The notes under the pieces are model-generated. The model saw only the letters and a list, made by a program, of their open reading frames with translations. It was not told the DNA's origin and ran no database searches. Below are positions 50,282 through 59,374 of a stretch of DNA of 64,000 nt, piece after piece; position 1 is the stretch's first letter; every line of letters starts with the position of its first letter. Made by a program: the position numbers and the translations under genes. Origin of the DNA: Planctomycetota bacterium (GTDB taxonomy: Bacteria; Planctomycetota; MHYJ01; JACQXL01; JACQZI01); the NCBI GenBank assembly GCA_016207825.1, contig JACQZI010000011.1:1-64000 (forward strand), read 5' to 3'.

Positions 50282-51475
50282 TTATACCTTAATCCGGCAG
50301 AAGCGGTTTTTCTTGCCGACTTTAAGTATCATTCCGTTTTTAACGACCACTTCAGATTCCGGATCGATTACTTTTTCGTTATCGATCAATACCGCCCCTT
50401 GGCTTATAAGCCGAGTCGCTGCACTGGTTGATTCCGCCATTTTGCATTTGGTTAGCAATTTAGGGAGCCAGATTTTTCCGGATTTCATATCTCCTGGTCC
50501 GAGTTGTATTTCCGGTATGTCATTGGGCATTTCTTTGCGGCTAAAAACCCGTATGAATTTATCGGCTGCTTCCTGCGCTTCAGCGGCTGTGTGATAATTG
50601 GTGACTATTTCCCTGCCCAAACGCATTTTGGCATCGCGCGGATGCTGCTTCAAGATGCTTTCGATCTCCGCCATCTCGATTCCGGTAAGCAGAACGTAAT
50701 AATCTTTCATCAGGCTATCCGGGATAGACATGGTCTTACCGAACATATCAAAAGATGGCTCGGTTACACCTATATAATTGTCCAAAGTTTTACTCATTTT
50801 ATTAACACCATCCAGACCGACCAGCAAAGGAGTCGTCAGTGCGATCTGCGGGGCAATTCCTTCAGCACGCTGCAAGTCCCTGCCCACCAAAAGGTTGAAA
50901 GTCTGGTCTGTCCCGCCCAATTCCACGTCTGCCTTCACCGCCACTGAATCATATCCTTGCATCATCGGATACAGCAATTCATGCAATCCGATCGGAGCCC
51001 TTTCCCTTAATCTTTTAGAAAAATCATCCCGCTCTATGAATCGGGCAACCGTAACCTGTGAAGTTAGCTGAAGAATATCCTTCATTTGCAATTTTCCTAA
51101 CCATTCGCTATTCCGTCGCAACTCAAGCTTTTCGGCCTTAAGAATTTTCCCAACTTGCTTCATATATGTCTCGGCGTTAATTTCTATTTCATCCGCGGTC
51201 AATTGCGGACGAGTTTTTACTCTGCCGGAAGGGTCTCCGATTAACGCAGTAAAGTCCCCGATGATTAACACCGCCTGGTGTCCCAAATCCTGGAACTGGC
51301 GTAACTTCCTTAAAACAACCGTATGGCCCAGATGAATATCCGGCGCTGTCGGGTCAACCCCCAGCTTTATCCTTAAAGGACGGTTTAGTTTAAGCTTTTC
51401 AATAAGTTCTGATTCGGAAAGGATATCAACCGCGCCTCTTTTAAGTATTTCCAGCTGTTTCTGCCATTTTTCCAT
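50282..51475 (-). CDS. tyrS: Tyrosyl-tRNA synthetase
   Basis: The 397-residue class I synthetase has HLGH (48-51, the HIGH motif), DQTFNLLVGRDLQ, and KMSKT (the KMSKS motif near 232), plus a C-terminal S4 RNA-binding domain (about 335-395). The length matches bacterial TyrRS of the TyrZ type. It is convergent with gspG, and the secreted protein gene lies 7 bp upstream on the same strand. No clear ribosome-binding site is visible. Confidence 0.96.
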   Translation of the reverse strand: MEKWQKQLEILKRGAVDILSESELIEKLKLNRPLRIKLGVDPTAPDIHLGHTVVLRKLRQFQDLGHQAVLIIGDFTALIGDPSGRVKTRPQLTADEIEINAETYMKQVGKILKAEKLELRRNSEWLGKLQMKDILQLTSQVTVARFIERDDFSKRLRERAPIGLHELLYPMMQGYDSVAVKADVELGGTDQTFNLLVGRDLQRAEGIAPQIALTTPLLVGLDGVNKMSKTLDNYIGVTEPSFDMFGKTMSIPDSLMKDYYVLLTGIEMAEIESILKQHPRDAKMRLGREIVTNYHTAAEAQEAADKFIRVFSRKEMPNDIPEIQLGPGDMKSGKIWLPKLLTKCKMAESTSAATRLISQGAVLIDNEKVIDPESEVVVKNGMILKVGKKNRFCRIKV

Positions 51476-51482
51476 AAATTAC

Positions 51483-52733
51483 CTATCTCTTTCGTTCTTT
51501 CCACCACTGTCGCCAAGCTTTTTCATCTATCTCCAGTGGTAATCTGGTAATATGTTTCAACGAAGTCATCACGGCTCTTCTGGATTCCTCAGGAAAACTA
51601 TCCAATGAACGCATCAATAATTCTATTGCCTTATCCTTGTCTTTTTCGGGGACTAGCAGGGCGCATAAAAAAATATCTATCGGAATCCCCCCGTCCAGCG
51701 CCTGGGCCAGGCAGGGCAAAGGGTCTTTCAACACTTTTTCCACACTCGGAGGAAAAACGCGGATAGTTGCCGGCAATGAAATTATTCTTTTAATGGCTTC
51801 ATTAGAGCCCGATTTTATCTTGGAGGCTTTTATTTCCGTCCAAATGTCATATGTCCGGTAATATATGCTGGTCGGACTATCTTTGGATGTATCTATTGTA
51901 AACGTATGTTCCCAAATCTCCTGCGGGTTAAGCTTAATGGAATTTACCGGAAGTTTTTCGTCGGTAACATCGGTCGTGCTTACATAATCGCCCAGAGGGC
52001 TGTATTCCGCGAAAGTCCGATTTATCATCATGAAAGGATTTGCCCCTAGGTTTATTTCCAATGGGTCCAAAGACACATTTTCCATCTTGAACGTAACGAA
52101 TATTTTGTCACCGATTTCATATATATCTTTTGGCGTCCGCAGTGTTACCCGGACAACGCTTTTCTGAATGATTTTCTCCTCGCACAAAATGCGAAACAGT
52201 TGTATTTTCTCGCGGAACGAAACTTTTGGCTCAAGCTTGTTTATGGCATTGATTGTATCCAGCGCTTCCTGGTATTGTTCTTTCTGATAAGACTGCACCG
52301 CCTGCAGGTATTTGGAATAAAAATATTTTTCAATAACGGCAACTTCCTTTTCCGAAGAAACACCGATTAATTCCTGCCATATTTTCAGGTTCGCCTTGAT
52401 TTCATCCGCCGAAGGCAGTTGGAATGCATGTATCTGGCTAACCAGCTCCAGATAAATCCCTTTATCTTTCAGCTTATCAACCAGGAACGGAATAGCCGGC
52501 AACCCGATCTCTTTCAGTTTCTGGAAAGCCGCCTTGGCTTGGGCACTATCTTGGCTTTCTAGTTTCGCGATAAGTTCGATGATTTGATTTGTTTGGCTGA
52601 TTAATTGTTCGCTCTCGGTTTGCTTATCGTCCTTTTGGAGAGGTTCGGGTTTCTTGTCTTTACCGGTGTCTTGCGCCCACAAAAAAGCGGACGCAACAAG
52701 GAAACAACCGATAAGAATCAAGCGTTTAGCCAT
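51483..52733 (-). CDS. Secreted protein of unknown function, HEAT-like N-terminus
   Basis: The 416-residue protein has a signal peptide (about 1-20, ending at FLWAQ). A helical HEAT-like section follows (LESQDSAQAKAAFQKLKEIGLPAIPFLVDKL), then a helical repeat, a beta-sandwich-like domain (about 195-315) and a helical C-terminus. No enzyme motif or family is recognised. It lies between rplT and tyrS on the minus strand, 13 bp from rplT, so it may be co-transcribed with ribosomal protein L20, although a functional link is unlikely. Confidence 0.7.
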   Translation of the reverse strand: MAKRLILIGCFLVASAFLWAQDTGKDKKPEPLQKDDKQTESEQLISQTNQIIELIAKLESQDSAQAKAAFQKLKEIGLPAIPFLVDKLKDKGIYLELVSQIHAFQLPSADEIKANLKIWQELIGVSSEKEVAVIEKYFYSKYLQAVQSYQKEQYQEALDTINAINKLEPKVSFREKIQLFRILCEEKIIQKSVVRVTLRTPKDIYEIGDKIFVTFKMENVSLDPLEINLGANPFMMINRTFAEYSPLGDYVSTTDVTDEKLPVNSIKLNPQEIWEHTFTIDTSKDSPTSIYYRTYDIWTEIKASKIKSGSNEAIKRIISLPATIRVFPPSVEKVLKDPLPCLAQALDGGIPIDIFLCALLVPEKDKDKAIELLMRSLDSFPEESRRAVMTSLKHITRLPLEIDEKAWRQWWKERKR

Positions 52734-52746
52734 AACATACCTGGAA

Positions 52747-53100
52747 TTAAAGGTGTGCCCGTGCTGTTTTGACTAACTTTTCAAATACGTTCGGCTGGTT
52801 AATCGCCAGCTCTGATATTACCTTACGGTTAAGGTCAACTTTTGCTTTCTTTAAACCCTCTATAAACCGGCTGTATGAAATGCCGCTGGTTTCAGCCGCG
52901 GCTGAAATACGGGTAATCCAAAGCCTGCGGAAATCGCGCTTTTTCTGCTTGCGCCCCCTGAAAGCGTCGCGCCCGGCTCCGGTAATGGTTTCCTTCATGC
53001 TGCGGTAAAGCCGTCGCCTGCCGCCGACATAGCCTTTGGCTTGTTTCATCATTCGAACCTTACGGCGATGTCTTGGAACGTTGCTGACTGCTCGTGTCAT
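52747..53100 (-). CDS. rplT: 50S ribosomal protein L20
   Basis: The 117-residue protein has the typical basic N-terminal helix (RHRRKVRMMKQAKGYVGGRRRLYR, in pieces) and the conserved RRLWITRISAAAETSGISYSRFI section. A strong AAAGGAGG ribosome-binding site precedes the ATG. The normal partners infC and rpmI are absent: the gene upstream is an MBL hydrolase. Confidence 0.97.
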   Translation of the reverse strand: MTRAVSNVPRHRRKVRMMKQAKGYVGGRRRLYRSMKETITGAGRDAFRGRKQKKRDFRRLWITRISAAAETSGISYSRFIEGLKKAKVDLNRKVISELAINQPNVFEKLVKTARAHL

Positions 53101-53238
53101 ATAGCCTCCTTTAAAATATATTCCCGGTTATTAATAAAGGATAGAATGTAACATAATCAACCACCTAAATCAAGAAAAATAAATGAGCGGCTCTCTGGTT
53201 CCGGCCTTTTTAGAAGGCTTGCCGCAAAAAGGAAATGG

Positions 53239-54087
53239 TTATATTTCTAGCTTTTTAAAATCATGGGCCAGTTGCACGCGACCGGTTGCGATTTCCGGAT
53301 ATGACTGTTTAACCTGTTTTAAAAGGTCAAATTTATCGGCCACTTCATAGATATGGGTTAGCAACACCTTTCTCACGCCCGATTCTTTCACAATTCCGGC
53401 AATCTTTTTGGGCGTTAAATGAAAAGGCATTTTTATCTCGTCGGAAGTGGAACATTCGGTAATCAAAAGATTCGCTTCTTTAGCAAGCTTTACGATATTA
53501 GGGCAATAATCCGTGTCGCCTGAATAAACCACGGATTTCTTTTTGTTTTCTATGCGGTAACCGACCGAATACTTTTCATGCACCATTTCGGCCGTTTTTA
53601 AAGACCACCCCTCGAATTTCATTTCATTATTAAGCACCTCCTTGATTGTTAAGGGGTAAGACGAAGCCTCCACCCATGAACCGTAGAGCGCTTTTATTTT
53701 CCCAAGGAATTTCTTGAAACCGCGAGGGCCGAAAATAAAAAGCGGTTTGGAGCGGAAGCCTTTTCCGCCAGCGTTAATAAACCGGTTAAGCTCTCCGGGC
53801 AGGTTTTTCTTAGCCACCACCTGATACTTCGCGCAGAAAAGGAAATCTGTTAAATCAATGGTGTGGTCGGGATGGAGATGCGAATAAAAAATGATGTCGA
53901 TATCATTGGTTGTCAGACCCATTTTAGCCAGCTGACGCATGGAACCCGGACCTGAATCCATCAGGATATTGAGTTTGCGTATTTTCCCACTACCGGGAAA
54001 AGCTCCGGACAGGCTGACAACAATTCCCGGAGAAGCACGCTCTTTGCGCGGGAAGCCGGTTCCGCTTCCAAGAAAGGTTATTTGCAT
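53239..54087 (-). CDS. MBL-fold metallo-hydrolase (RNase Z-like)
   Basis: The 282-residue protein has the beta-lactamase-fold metal motif SHLHPDHTIDL (HxHxDH), an N-terminal GSGTGFPRKERASPG as in the ElaC/RNase Z group, a later VYSGDTDY aspartate and a LLTHIYE histidine. It could process tRNA 3' ends or be a phosphodiesterase of the same group. The characteristic exosite arm of RNase Z was not clearly seen. It is followed by the BioD-like gene 13 bp upstream in the same direction. Confidence 0.87.
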   Translation of the reverse strand: MQITFLGSGTGFPRKERASPGIVVSLSGAFPGSGKIRKLNILMDSGPGSMRQLAKMGLTTNDIDIIFYSHLHPDHTIDLTDFLFCAKYQVVAKKNLPGELNRFINAGGKGFRSKPLFIFGPRGFKKFLGKIKALYGSWVEASSYPLTIKEVLNNEMKFEGWSLKTAEMVHEKYSVGYRIENKKKSVVYSGDTDYCPNIVKLAKEANLLITECSTSDEIKMPFHLTPKKIAGIVKESGVRKVLLTHIYEVADKFDLLKQVKQSYPEIATGRVQLAHDFKKLEI

Positions 54088-54100
54088 ATTACATATTTCA

Positions 54101-55180
54101 CTATAATTTCAGCCGTTTGTAAATCATTTTCGTATTTATATGCGAGGTTACCGCCCGGATTGCCTCTTTCACTTTGGATGGGGTCGCTAATCCTATATGC
54201 TTTGCCAAGGCGTCTAATTTGTTCATTGTTCGCATGATATCATACGGGACGACTAGGACCGGCACCTTTAATTCTTCGGCGCGGGAAAGGATAATATCAC
54301 TTGGATAAAGCTTGTCCGTAAGAATAAGGCATTTCAGAGGCATCTCCAAAGCAGCCAACTGGATATCCGAGCGGTCGCCGCTCGTAACCACGGCTTGGCA
54401 CTTTTCCTTGCGGAAAAGCGCAAGTGAGCTTTCCACGTTTGCCACGCCCATGCAAAATTGTTCCACCATATTATCCAGCTTTTCCTTGCCGGCAATTAAT
54501 TCGCCCTGCAAAGAATCCCTGATTTCCCCTAGCGATACGGCATCAAGGGCGCGTTCTTGCGGAATGATTCCCAGAACCGGGATATCCTCGTTTTTCAGGT
54601 ACGGAATCGCCTTGGTTTTTATGGCATTAAGCTTGGCAGGAGGAACGGAATTAAAGACTACGCCAATCAAAAGATTTCCCAAAAGTTTTTTAACGCTGAT
54701 AAAATTATCTACGGATTCTCCCAGGTTTGTGAATTTATCTATGATAATAGTATGCCAGTTAAAGTCTTTGATAAGGCTGATTTCAGTCAACCCGAAAATA
54801 CCACCCCGGTAAAACCTGCCCAACCCTTTGACAAGAACAACATCCTTTGTCTCGGAAAGAGTGTTAAAGGCGTTGCGGACGCGGTTATACAACTCCTTTT
54901 TTACCGCCTCTTTTCCTTTGAGAGCAAGGCTCCGGTCAACAAGCGAATCGCTGAGAAGCACCGGGCAATTTACGGCCGGCTGGAGAGGAAGCCCCAAATG
55001 CTGGTGGAAAAAGACGATATCGGCATCGGTTATCGTCCGTTCAAAGCGGTGCGGTTTATTCCCAATCGGCTTAAAGAAACTTAGCTCATATCCGCTTTGC
55101 TTTATCTTGTGGCCCAGGCCGACCAGCAAAAGATTCTTGCCCGCAAAATCAGAACTGGAAGAAATGCATAATGTTTTCAT
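54101..55180 (-). CDS. BioD-like/DRTGG domain protein
   Basis: The 359-residue protein has an N-terminal BioD-like P-loop fold (ISSSSDFAGKNLLLVGLG, SFFKPIG) and a C-terminal DRTGG domain (about 215-330; VVTSGDRSDIQLAALE, LILTDKLYPS). The same pair of domains forms the N-terminal half of long phosphotransacetylases. Here the catalytic transacetylase domain is missing. The next gene upstream on the strand encodes an ADP-forming acyl-CoA synthetase, so it is probably a sensor or regulator of acyl-CoA/acetate metabolism. Confidence 0.85.
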   Translation of the reverse strand: MKTLCISSSSDFAGKNLLLVGLGHKIKQSGYELSFFKPIGNKPHRFERTITDADIVFFHQHLGLPLQPAVNCPVLLSDSLVDRSLALKGKEAVKKELYNRVRNAFNTLSETKDVVLVKGLGRFYRGGIFGLTEISLIKDFNWHTIIIDKFTNLGESVDNFISVKKLLGNLLIGVVFNSVPPAKLNAIKTKAIPYLKNEDIPVLGIIPQERALDAVSLGEIRDSLQGELIAGKEKLDNMVEQFCMGVANVESSLALFRKEKCQAVVTSGDRSDIQLAALEMPLKCLILTDKLYPSDIILSRAEELKVPVLVVPYDIMRTMNKLDALAKHIGLATPSKVKEAIRAVTSHINTKMIYKRLKL

Positions 55181-55231
55181 AATTATCTCCTTGCTTTTAA
55201 TTCTTTAACCTTTGAACCTTTAAACATCGTG

Positions 55232-57352
55232 TTACAGCCAATCCGCTCCTTTCAAAGAAAGCCTCGCATCCAACGCCATACCACCTTTCCCGTCCTCAAA
55301 CACCTTAAAGGGATTAATATCCAACTCGCTTATTTGAGGGAAGTCGGTAACAAGCTCTGCCAGGCGTAGGATAGTCTCTTTTATCGCATCGATATCCGAT
55401 CGCGCCTCACCGCGCACTCCGGACAATATCGGATAACTCTTTATCTCTTTTATCATGGAAAGCGCCTCAGGTTCGGTTAGTGGCAGGACGCGGAACGAAA
55501 CATCTTTTAAAGTTTCCACATAAATACCTCCCAACCCAAACATCAAAAGCGGTCCGAACTGCGGGTCGCGCGTCATCCCGATAATTATTTCCTTGCCGCC
55601 GGTCACCATCTTTTGGATGGAAACGCCTTCAATTTGCGCCGAAGGAACCCGTGACTGCGCGGTAATAATAATCTCGTCGAATACCACCTTTGCTTCTTCC
55701 GCATCGGCAATATTTAACCGGACCCCGTTGACATCGCTTTTATGAATAATATCCGGTGAAACTATTTTCATAACTACTGGGAAACCGATTTGCTTCACCA
55801 TCTGTCCCGCTTCGTTTGCCGTCCGTGCAATCAGGTTCTGGGGCACTTTTATTCCGTAAGCACCGAATATCTTTAAAGCCGCTTCCGCCCCAAGTTGAGA
55901 ATGCCCATTGATAATCGCGGTATTGATAATCTTGCTGGCAAGGGGTTTATTTACACTAAACCGTTTGATAATCTGTTTTACCGGCTGTTGCCGGATATTA
56001 TAATAACGCATAGCCGCTTCGAAGGCAAATATTGCCTGCTCCGGCATCTGGTAATACGGAAAATGCGCTGCAGAAAGAATCTTAATCCCTTCGGAAGCGA
56101 ATTCTCCTCCCATAAAAACGGCAAATATCGGCTTGGGCGATTTGTGGGCAAGTTTAATAATCGTATGCGCCAATTGAGCCGGGGGCAACTGGCTTGTCGC
56201 CGGAGTATATATAACCAAAACTCCATCCACTTTAGGGTCTTTTAATACCGTGTTTATCGCGAATGTATAACGTGCTTTATCGGCATCGGCAATCAAATCA
56301 ACCGGGTTATAAATTGCCACGCCGGGCGGCAAATTGCGCCTTAAGGTTTCAACAGTCTTGTTACCGAAAGGCGCCAGCTCTAAAACAGGTGATTTCTCCA
56401 AGGCGTCGGCTGCCAGGATTGCCGGACCGCCTGAATTGGTTACTATCCCGATATTCGGCCCTTTTAATAATTTAGTTTTAATAAACGCCTTTGCCGCATC
56501 AAAGAGTTCCAGCAGTGTATTGACGCGGATAATGCCGGATTGCCTGAACGCCGCCTGGTAAGCCGCATCGCGCCCTGCCAGCGAACCCGTATGTGAGGAA
56601 ACCGCCCGCGCGCCTGCCTTGGTTGTTCCACCTTTTACCATGATAATCGGTTTCTTGCGGCTGACCTTGCGCCCAATTTTCATGAACTCTATCCCGTGTT
56701 CTATCCCTTCCAGATATCCCAGAATCACTTTAGTTTGGGGGTCGTTTTCCAGGTGTTTCAGAAGTTTTATTTCATCCACGTCAATTTTATTGCCCAGTGA
56801 TATCAATTTTGATAAGCCAATTCGTTCTTTTATCGTCCAGTCGAGTATCCCCATGGCAAGCGCTCCGGATTGGGAAAAGAATGTAATTTCTCCCTGGCGT
56901 GGGATCTTCGGAGTGATGGAAAAGGTAGCGTTCATAGAGGCAGAGGTTGAAATCAAACCCACGCAGTTTGGTCCTATCAGGCTGATTCCATATTTCTTTG
57001 CAACAGCCTGTATTTCTTTTTCCATTGCTGCACCTTGGGGACCTGTTTCCTTGAATCCGGCGGTTATTATAATGCCGGCTTTGGCGCGCTTGGAAATACA
57101 ATCCTTTAAAGCAGGCAATACGTACGGCGCCGGGATGGAAAACACCGCCATATCAATATTGCCGGGAATATCACTGGCCGAAGGATAGCATTTAAGAGTA
57201 AGAATGCGTTTGGCTGAAGGGTTAACCGGATAAACCTTACCGTCAAACTTGCTTAAAATAATATTGCGCAGGACAATATGCCCGAGTTTGCCTGATTCGC
57301 GCGAAGCACCGATGACTGCAATACTTTTAGGATTAAATAAATATTTAAGCAT
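55232..57352 (-). CDS. ADP-forming acyl-CoA synthetase (alpha-beta fusion)
   Basis: The 706-residue protein joins the CoA-binding domain (NPKSIAVIGASRESGKLGHIV, in pieces), the succinyl-CoA-ligase-like domains with the phosphohistidine segment SSHTGSLAGRDAAY, and a C-terminal ATP-grasp domain (GFPVVMKIVSPDIIHKSDVNGV, in pieces). It makes ATP or GTP from acyl-CoA with release of acid, the energy-saving route known from fermenting archaea and some bacteria. The preferred acyl group is not readable; aromatic acids from amino-acid fermentation would fit with the tryptophanase. Confidence 0.92.
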   Translation of the reverse strand: MLKYLFNPKSIAVIGASRESGKLGHIVLRNIILSKFDGKVYPVNPSAKRILTLKCYPSASDIPGNIDMAVFSIPAPYVLPALKDCISKRAKAGIIITAGFKETGPQGAAMEKEIQAVAKKYGISLIGPNCVGLISTSASMNATFSITPKIPRQGEITFFSQSGALAMGILDWTIKERIGLSKLISLGNKIDVDEIKLLKHLENDPQTKVILGYLEGIEHGIEFMKIGRKVSRKKPIIMVKGGTTKAGARAVSSHTGSLAGRDAAYQAAFRQSGIIRVNTLLELFDAAKAFIKTKLLKGPNIGIVTNSGGPAILAADALEKSPVLELAPFGNKTVETLRRNLPPGVAIYNPVDLIADADKARYTFAINTVLKDPKVDGVLVIYTPATSQLPPAQLAHTIIKLAHKSPKPIFAVFMGGEFASEGIKILSAAHFPYYQMPEQAIFAFEAAMRYYNIRQQPVKQIIKRFSVNKPLASKIINTAIINGHSQLGAEAALKIFGAYGIKVPQNLIARTANEAGQMVKQIGFPVVMKIVSPDIIHKSDVNGVRLNIADAEEAKVVFDEIIITAQSRVPSAQIEGVSIQKMVTGGKEIIIGMTRDPQFGPLLMFGLGGIYVETLKDVSFRVLPLTEPEALSMIKEIKSYPILSGVRGEARSDIDAIKETILRLAELVTDFPQISELDINPFKVFEDGKGGMALDARLSLKGADWL

Positions 57353-57362
57353 ATAGAATACT

Positions 57363-57821
57363 CTATTTCAGCTTCTTCACCCTTCGCTCATGCCTCCCTC
57401 TTTCAAACGGGGTTGCTATCCACACCTTGATAATCGCCTTGATTTTATTCATGGGAATCAGGCGTGCGCCCAAACAAAGGAGATTTGCATTGTTATGGCG
57501 GCGTGAAAGTTCGGCAGTGGTTTTATCATAACAGTTTGCCGCCCTTACGCCTTTGATTCTATTCGCCGCAATGCACATCCCCATTCCGCTGCCGCAGACA
57601 AGTATGCCGAAGGTAAATTTCTTCTGAGCCACGGCACGGGCAACCTTATATGCGTAATCTGGATAATCCACAGATTCTTCTGAATACGCTCCGAAATCAC
57701 GAACTTTCGCAAGAAAGCGATGCCCCGACGAACGTCGGGATTTTCTTAAAGTTTTTAAATACGCCTTAATTTTTTCTTTCACCTGCCAGCCTGCGTGGTC
57801 TGAACCGATTGCTATTTTCAT
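57363..57821 (-). CDS. rpiB: Ribose-5-phosphate isomerase B
   Basis: The 152-residue enzyme interconverts ribose 5-phosphate and ribulose 5-phosphate. Motifs are GSDHAGW at the start, ILVCGSGMGMCIAANR with the catalytic cysteine, and RRHNNANLLCLGAR with the conserved histidine. The ATG at 57821 follows a GGAAGG ribosome-binding stretch; a GTG at 57839 is less likely. Compared with the family, an insert (about KSRRSSGHRFLAK) after the first helix is encoded by a CCCGAC palindrome at 57724-57739. Confidence 0.93.
   Translation of the reverse strand: MKIAIGSDHAGWQVKEKIKAYLKTLRKSRRSSGHRFLAKVRDFGAYSEESVDYPDYAYKVARAVAQKKFTFGILVCGSGMGMCIAANRIKGVRAANCYDKTTAELSRRHNNANLLCLGARLIPMNKIKAIIKVWIATPFERGRHERRVKKLK
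57724..57739 (-). repeat. CCCGAC palindrome inside rpiB
   Basis: CCCGAC-GAAC-GTCGGG lies in frame in rpiB and accounts for a lysine/arginine-rich insertion absent from the family consensus. Confidence 0.8.
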
Positions 57822-57916
57822 ATATTTCCTTCCTCTCACTACCGAGCTACTAAGAACGCCCGACTAATTTTGAATAAAATTATTTCTCCTTCTCTGTGTC
57901 TCTGCGGCTAAAAACA

Positions 57917-58987
57917 TTATTTATCGTTTATTATCTTATTCAACACATTTTCCAACCCGTTTTTTATCTTGAATGCTGCCTGCCGGTACTCTTCCAGTCC
58001 GCCGCCAATCGGGTCGCTGATATCCTCCCCTGAAGGATCAAGCATAAATATCTTTTCTGCCGCGGCGGGCTTCCAAGCGACCAGGGCCTTAAAATGCTCG
58101 CGGGTCATCACATAAATATAAGATGCCCCGTTTAAGAGGTCTAAGGTAACCGGCTGAGAACGGTGTTGCAAAATATCCGCCCCGTATTCTTTTAAAACCG
58201 TTACAGCTTTTTCTGAGGCGGAAATCCCGTATCCAGCGGCAATTCCTGCTGAAAGTATTTTATAGCCTTTTCTTTCCAGTTCAGGCTCAGCTACACCCAA
58301 TTTGCCGGAAAGCATCTTCCTGAATAAGCCTTCCGCCATCGGACTCCTACAGGTATTGCCCGTGCAGACGAACATGATGATCTTGGTAAGAACAGGCTGT
58401 AAGTCTTCTTTTGCGATAGAACCACCGCGGATAATTTCCCATTTATTATCCTGGGTAACCTTTATGACCGTGGAAGAAACGCCGTAAAAGGCAGGTCCGC
58501 TGTCTATGATTATATCAAGCTTACTGCCGAAGGAATCAATAACCGGCTTGGCCTCTTTGGGAGGCGGCTGGCCGGCTAAATTAGCGCTTGGGGCAATCAC
58601 CGGCACACCGCAAAACCTGATTAAATCCCGCGCAACCGGATGGCTCGGAAACCTTATCCCAATCGTTTTATCGCTGTCATCATCCAGGACAAGCGTCAAG
58701 GGACCGGGCCAGAAAGCACGGGCTAATCGCTCTGCCGTCTCCGGCGGGTTTTTGGCTAATTTATAAAAATCATCTATGTCGGAGATGTGATAGGTAAACG
58801 GACGGTTCATAGGGCTTTTCTTAAGCTTTCTCAAGCGCTCCACGGATTCCGGCATATCCGCATTCACTGCAATGCCGTAAACCGTTTCCGTAGGAAAGGC
58901 GACCAGACCACCCTTACGCAAGGCGTCTGCCGCAGGTGCAAGCTCGGATTGACTGTAATTCTTGGGGTCTATTTTTATTATACGCAT
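57917..58987 (-). CDS. tsaC: TsaC/Sua5 threonylcarbamoyl-AMP synthase fused to a low-molecular-weight phosphatase
   Basis: The 356-residue protein has an N-terminal YrdC domain (about 10-195; GGLVAFPTETVYGIAVNA, the KSPMNRPFTYHI and SANLAGQPPP segments) that makes threonylcarbamoyl-AMP for t6A. The C-terminal half (about 203-356) is a low-molecular-weight protein tyrosine phosphatase with P-loop FVCTGNTCRSPMAE and a late DPSGEDISDPIGG aspartate. The normal Sua5 domain is replaced by the phosphatase. A promoter 11 nt upstream sets the start. TsaE is encoded at 13439. Confidence 0.93.
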   Translation of the reverse strand: MRIIKIDPKNYSQSELAPAADALRKGGLVAFPTETVYGIAVNADMPESVERLRKLKKSPMNRPFTYHISDIDDFYKLAKNPPETAERLARAFWPGPLTLVLDDDSDKTIGIRFPSHPVARDLIRFCGVPVIAPSANLAGQPPPKEAKPVIDSFGSKLDIIIDSGPAFYGVSSTVIKVTQDNKWEIIRGGSIAKEDLQPVLTKIIMFVCTGNTCRSPMAEGLFRKMLSGKLGVAEPELERKGYKILSAGIAAGYGISASEKAVTVLKEYGADILQHRSQPVTLDLLNGASYIYVMTREHFKALVAWKPAAAEKIFMLDPSGEDISDPIGGGLEEYRQAAFKIKNGLENVLNKIINDK

Positions 58988-59374
58988 GGTGATAATAAAC
59001 TATACAAAAATCAGGAAAGTTCGGCAACATTTAACGGATTTAGTTTAGGGAAAAATTAATAGCCTTGCATCACCTTAAATATCCGTAGACATCCCCTATC
59101 CCCACCCTGGTCAAATGTTAAAATAAGGGTGCAAAAAGGCTTGTTTGGGGTATAAAAAACTTCTAATTAAAGGGAATAAACGAGTTTATTCTGATGAAAG
59201 TTGCTTTCAAATCACCCTTTATATCCACCCTCCTATCCCGTTACCGAATCAATCAATCCACTGGTTTAAATCTTCTAAAACAGGGTGTTCGACTATAGTA
59301 AAGTTTTTTATAGGAAGCTATTATACAAAATCTGCTTAATTAAAATTTATCTATTGAATCGGTTTTGCTTCCTA
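58988..59374. other. Intergenic region without a gene
   Basis: Apart from the tsaC promoter at its left edge, nothing clear was found. The sequence is AT-rich and has no long palindrome, tandem repeat or coding pattern. Confidence 0.4.
58999..59027 (-). promoter_or_regulatory. Promoter of tsaC
   Basis: Read on the minus strand: TTGCCG (59027-59022), 17-bp spacer, TATAGT (59004-58999), then 11 nt to the ATG at 58987, leaving a leader of only a few bases. Confidence 0.7.
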
